Assembly: GCA_001873075.1 (NCBI GenBank)
Contig: MNYL01000069.1
Span: forward strand, 1-8,679
DNA length: 8,679 nt
From: Fibrobacteres bacterium CG2_30_45_31
GTDB lineage: Bacteria; Fibrobacterota; Fibrobacteria; Fibrobacterales; Fibrobacteraceae
Direction of reading: 5' to 3'
Part shown: positions 6,643 through 8,679 of the stretch, piece by piece
How positions within the stretch are numbered: the stretch's first letter is position 1
Layout: every line of letters begins with the position of its first letter
Program-made: the position numbers and the translations under genes
Notes under the pieces: generated by a model
Seen by the model: the letters and a program-made list of their open reading frames with translations, nothing else
Databases searched by the model: none
Told to the model about the DNA's origin: nothing

Positions 6643-7995
6643 TTACTCCAGCGAAAGCAACAAAATCCGTGAATTTCTTTTGGTATTGTATGCGGCCTTT
6701 TTAGACGGAGGCAGATCCTCCACCGTCCCATCACGAAATCCAAAGGGATAGAACCAATCCAGCGCTTGCGTTGTCAAAAGGAAAATTTGTTTGTACCCGC
6801 GCATCCGTGCCGTCGCAATCAAGTGCCGGACAATGGATTCACCCACACCGGACTTCCGATAATTCACAGCCACCGCTATTGCAGCGAGTTCCGCCATATT
6901 CTCTTCAAAGGCATGCAGGGCACCACAGCCATGAATGGCATTATCAATCGAGTACACCACATAATCCGACAACTTCTCCGAAATGGATTCCTGAGTCCGG
7001 GGAATCAAAAATCCCTTGGCGATATAATCCTGCATAATCCGCAAAATATCAGGAATGTCATCAATCGCTGCGGGCCGGATACTGGAATACTGATTAGCGT
7101 ACACCATGGTGCCATCGCCCTGACTGGAGAATACTTCCTGAAGCACACTTCCCTGAATTTCACCGCTAACCAGATGAACCCGATTAGCCCCTGCTTTACA
7201 GGCCCGAATAGCATTAATCAAATAATCAATTTGAGCATAGTTTAGAGTTTTGGGATTGAGATCCAATATTTCTTGAGCCTGATCTATATCCAAAGCGGAA
7301 ATCACGCCGCTGTCAGTAGATTCGAGATATTTAGTATTGCATCCCGTGTTCAAACCATGCGCCTGAATTCCATTTTCACTTCCAATAAAGAACAACTTTC
7401 CGACAGAGAGATACTTGCAAAGTTCTGTAGCAAGTTCCGTACTCGAAATATTGTAAGCGTGACCTAACTTGTTCCAGCCAATCGGTGGAAGAATCGGAAT
7501 AAAATCTTCTGCAAGCAAATGTTCCAAAATATCTTTCTGAATGCGTTCGATTTTCCCCGTCCGCATATAATCAACACCCTCGATGATCCCAATACTCCGC
7601 GCCATAACCCAGTTGCCTTGGATACCATGGCAACCACTCGCCGTCAAGTGACTCATAATCCGTTGTGCAACGCCCAAAGAAGCCTGTTCTATCAGGGGCA
7701 GCGCTTCTTCGCTGGTCAACCGAATACCATCCTGAAACTGAGAATGAATTTCCCAGGCCACCAATTGTTTGTCAATACTTTTCCGAGTGCCCGGTACAAT
7801 TAAAAACTTGACGCCCGCTTTATGCAGAAGCGTAATATCCCGCATCAAAACAGGAAACAACGGGTGATCCATCAGGCTGTCTTCTATTTTAAGGACAAAC
7901 AACTGACCTTTAAACCGGTTAATGTAACTGAACACTTCCCGAATAAAACTGGCGACTTCCAGTTTCTGATCATTAAAATCCGTAATAGTTTCCAT
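6643..7995 (-). CDS. argA: Amino-acid N-acetyltransferase (N-acetylglutamate synthase)
   Basis: Transfers acetyl from acetyl-CoA to glutamate, the first step of arginine synthesis; cytoplasmic. At 450 residues it matches the classical two-domain ArgA (E. coli about 443). The N-terminal amino-acid-kinase-like domain (about 20-290) begins FIREVFSYINRFKGQLFVLKI and includes LHKAGVKFLIVPGT and, later, LPPIGWNKLGHAYNI; in this family it is a regulatory arginine-binding fold, not a kinase. The GNAT domain starts near SSIRPAAIDDI (about 305) and carries the acetyl-CoA loop RKSGVG (380-385) and the end motif LDWFYPFGF. The start fits the family, yet there is no Shine-Dalgarno sequence: TATATTT ends 5 nt before the ATG and a terminator stem ends 11 nt before it. 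folE follows after 2 nt. Feedback inhibition by arginine is likely from family knowledge. An argC/argJ cluster is not in view. Confidence 0.95.
   Translation of the reverse strand: METITDFNDQKLEVASFIREVFSYINRFKGQLFVLKIEDSLMDHPLFPVLMRDITLLHKAGVKFLIVPGTRKSIDKQLVAWEIHSQFQDGIRLTSEEALPLIEQASLGVAQRIMSHLTASGCHGIQGNWVMARSIGIIEGVDYMRTGKIERIQKDILEHLLAEDFIPILPPIGWNKLGHAYNISSTELATELCKYLSVGKLFFIGSENGIQAHGLNTGCNTKYLESTDSGVISALDIDQAQEILDLNPKTLNYAQIDYLINAIRACKAGANRVHLVSGEIQGSVLQEVFSSQGDGTMVYANQYSSIRPAAIDDIPDILRIMQDYIAKGFLIPRTQESISEKLSDYVVYSIDNAIHGCGALHAFEENMAELAAIAVAVNYRKSGVGESIVRHLIATARMRGYKQIFLLTTQALDWFYPFGFRDGTVEDLPPSKKAAYNTKRNSRILLLSLE
6646..6649 (-). promoter_or_regulatory. Ribosome binding site of folE
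   Basis: GGAG on the minus strand, 5 nt before the ATG at 6640, overlaps the end of argA. This matches the spacing at the SPFH and zinc-ribbon genes. Confidence 0.7.
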
Positions 7996-8006
7996 GCTTT
8001 AAATAT

Positions 8007-8038
8007 AAGAAAAGCAGAGGGATCACTCTGCTTTTCTT
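8007..8038 (-). terminator. Intrinsic terminator of the tandem-repeat gene, abutting argA
   Basis: A perfect 13-bp stem, AAGAAAAGCAGAG (8007-8019) paired with CTCTGCTTTTCTT (8026-8038), has a 6-nt loop. Read on the minus strand it begins 23 nt after the repeat-gene stop and ends in CTTTTCTTATATTT, a normal U-rich tail. It is nearly symmetric, so it could also stop plus-strand transcription. It ends only 11 nt before the argA ATG, so the argA promoter must overlap it, or argA depends on read-through. Confidence 0.85.
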
Positions 8039-8061
8039 TAATATTCGAAGGATTTGCGAAA

Positions 8062-8679
8062 TTATTTCTTAACCGGAGCCACTTTCGTCGTGTCTGCTTT
8101 TGCTGTAGCTGCCGCAGGCTTCACGGCGGCGGTCTTTGCGGTATCAACCTTAGCAGCCGGAGCTACGGTCTTTGTTGCAGGAGCCACTTTCTTCGTGGTG
8201 TCGGCCTTTGCAGCGGCAGGCTTCACAGCGGCGGTCTTTGCGGTATCAACCTTAGCAGCCGGAGCTACAGTCTTTGTTGCAGGAACCACTTTCTTCGTTG
8301 TGTCGGACTTTGCAGCAGCAGGCTTCACAGCCGCGGTCTTCGCGGTATCAACCTTAGCAGCCGGAGCTACAGTCTTTGTTGCAGGAGCCACTTTCTTCGT
8401 GGTGTCGGCCTTTGCAGCGGCAGGCTTCACAGCGGCGGTCTTTGCGGTATCAACCTTAGCAGCCGGAGCTACAGTCTTTGTTGCAGGAACCACTTTCTTC
8501 GTTGTGTCGGACTTTGCAGCAGCAGGCTTCACAGCCGCGGTCTTCGCGGTATCAACCTTAGCAGCCGGAGCTACAGTCTTTGTTGCAGGAGCCACTTTCT
8601 TTGTGGTGTCGGACTTTGCAGCAGCAGGCTTCACAGCGGCGGTCTTTGCGGTATCAACCTTAGCAGCCGGTGCTACAGT
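8062..8679 (-). CDS. Lys/Ala/Pro/Thr-rich 34-residue tandem-repeat protein, 5' partial
   Basis: Function not recognised. The frame is open to the window edge, giving the last 205 residues; an in-frame GTG at 8632-8634 is a Val inside the repeat, not a start. The unit is 34 residues (102 bp), built around KPAAAK, DTTKKV, PATKTVAPAAKVDTAKTAAV, with five complete copies, one partial copy upstream and a degenerate end (ATAKADTTKVAPVKK). Each unit has seven Lys and two Asp, so the chain is strongly basic, without Cys or aromatic residues, and is probably unstructured. Such sequence occurs in histone H1-like nucleoid proteins and in extended periplasmic or wall-spanning linkers; the missing N-terminus (signal peptide or not) would decide. 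It is followed by a strong terminator, so it is probably not cotranscribed with argA. Coding is likely because the repeat is a multiple of three and many differences between copies are silent. Confidence 0.82.
   Translation of the reverse strand, partial: TVAPAAKVDTAKTAAVKPAAAKSDTTKKVAPATKTVAPAAKVDTAKTAAVKPAAAKSDTTKKVVPATKTVAPAAKVDTAKTAAVKPAAAKADTTKKVAPATKTVAPAAKVDTAKTAAVKPAAAKSDTTKKVVPATKTVAPAAKVDTAKTAAVKPAAAKADTTKKVAPATKTVAPAAKVDTAKTAAVKPAAATAKADTTKVAPVKK
8122..8679 (-). repeat. 102-bp tandem repeats with a 204-bp higher-order unit
   Basis: Five full units lie at 8122-8223, 8224-8325, 8326-8427, 8428-8529 and 8530-8631, with a partial one to 8679. Alternate units differ (VAP versus VVP; AKA versus AKS), so the pattern repeats every two units. 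By eye, 8179-8382 and 8383-8586 are identical over all 204 bases, pointing to a recent duplication of a two-unit block. Confidence 0.92.

Noticed and set aside
8632..8634. GTG start codon for the tandem-repeat gene
   Set aside because: It is the Val codon at a repeat junction, and the repeat continues upstream to the window edge in the same frame.
8122..8679. CRISPR array
   Set aside because: The 102-bp units are contiguous without unique spacers, keep an open frame and encode a repeat protein.

Overview
The window looks like chromosomal DNA from a Fibrobacter-type bacterium (phylum Fibrobacterota, within the Fibrobacterota-Chlorobi-Bacteroidota group). The clues are a lipoprotein whose domains are joined by long poly-serine linkers, a habit of Fibrobacter secreted proteins; a radical SAM/SPASM enzyme closely resembling the Bacteroidota/Fibrobacterota 'rSAM/lipoprotein system' family; and moderate GC content. 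The assignment is inference, because no rRNA or other taxonomic marker is present. There are nine protein genes, no RNA gene, no insertion sequence and no CRISPR array.

Plus strand, 1-4281. The window opens inside a glycoside hydrolase family 31 (alpha-glucosidase type) gene whose N-terminus lies outside. After a 239-bp gap come a small three-helix membrane protein (DUF3392-like), then a two-gene unit: a 345-residue lipoprotein with three Cys-rich repeats, and a radical SAM/SPASM enzyme whose ATG overlaps the lipoprotein stop codon by one base. This pair is the most interesting part of the window. It fits a radical SAM maturase and its dedicated surface substrate, a system recognised bioinformatically whose chemistry, as far as I know, is undescribed. 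The substrate here carries four Tyr-Gly motifs (three of them YGxP) and three C-x23-C-x(31-34)-CYRC repeats.

Minus strand, 4289-8679, convergent with the above and only 7 bp away. In transcription order: the C-terminal 205 residues of a Lys/Ala/Pro/Thr 34-residue tandem-repeat protein (open at the window edge), a 13-bp-stem terminator, argA (N-acetylglutamate synthase), folE (GTP cyclohydrolase I, 2 nt after argA), an SPFH protein with a C-terminal GYF_2-like domain, and a zinc-ribbon protein 2 nt after it. The last two form a likely envelope module like the SPFH and zinc-ribbon members of the Bacillus YdjFGHI group.

Translation signals split by position. folE, the SPFH gene and the zinc-ribbon gene have clear Shine-Dalgarno sequences, each 5 nt from its ATG. 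The three genes that appear to head transcription units (DUF3392, lipoprotein, argA) have none; each has TATATTT 5-7 nt before the ATG instead. Several long open frames begin at internal GTG or ATG codons that are not the real starts; corrected starts are given.
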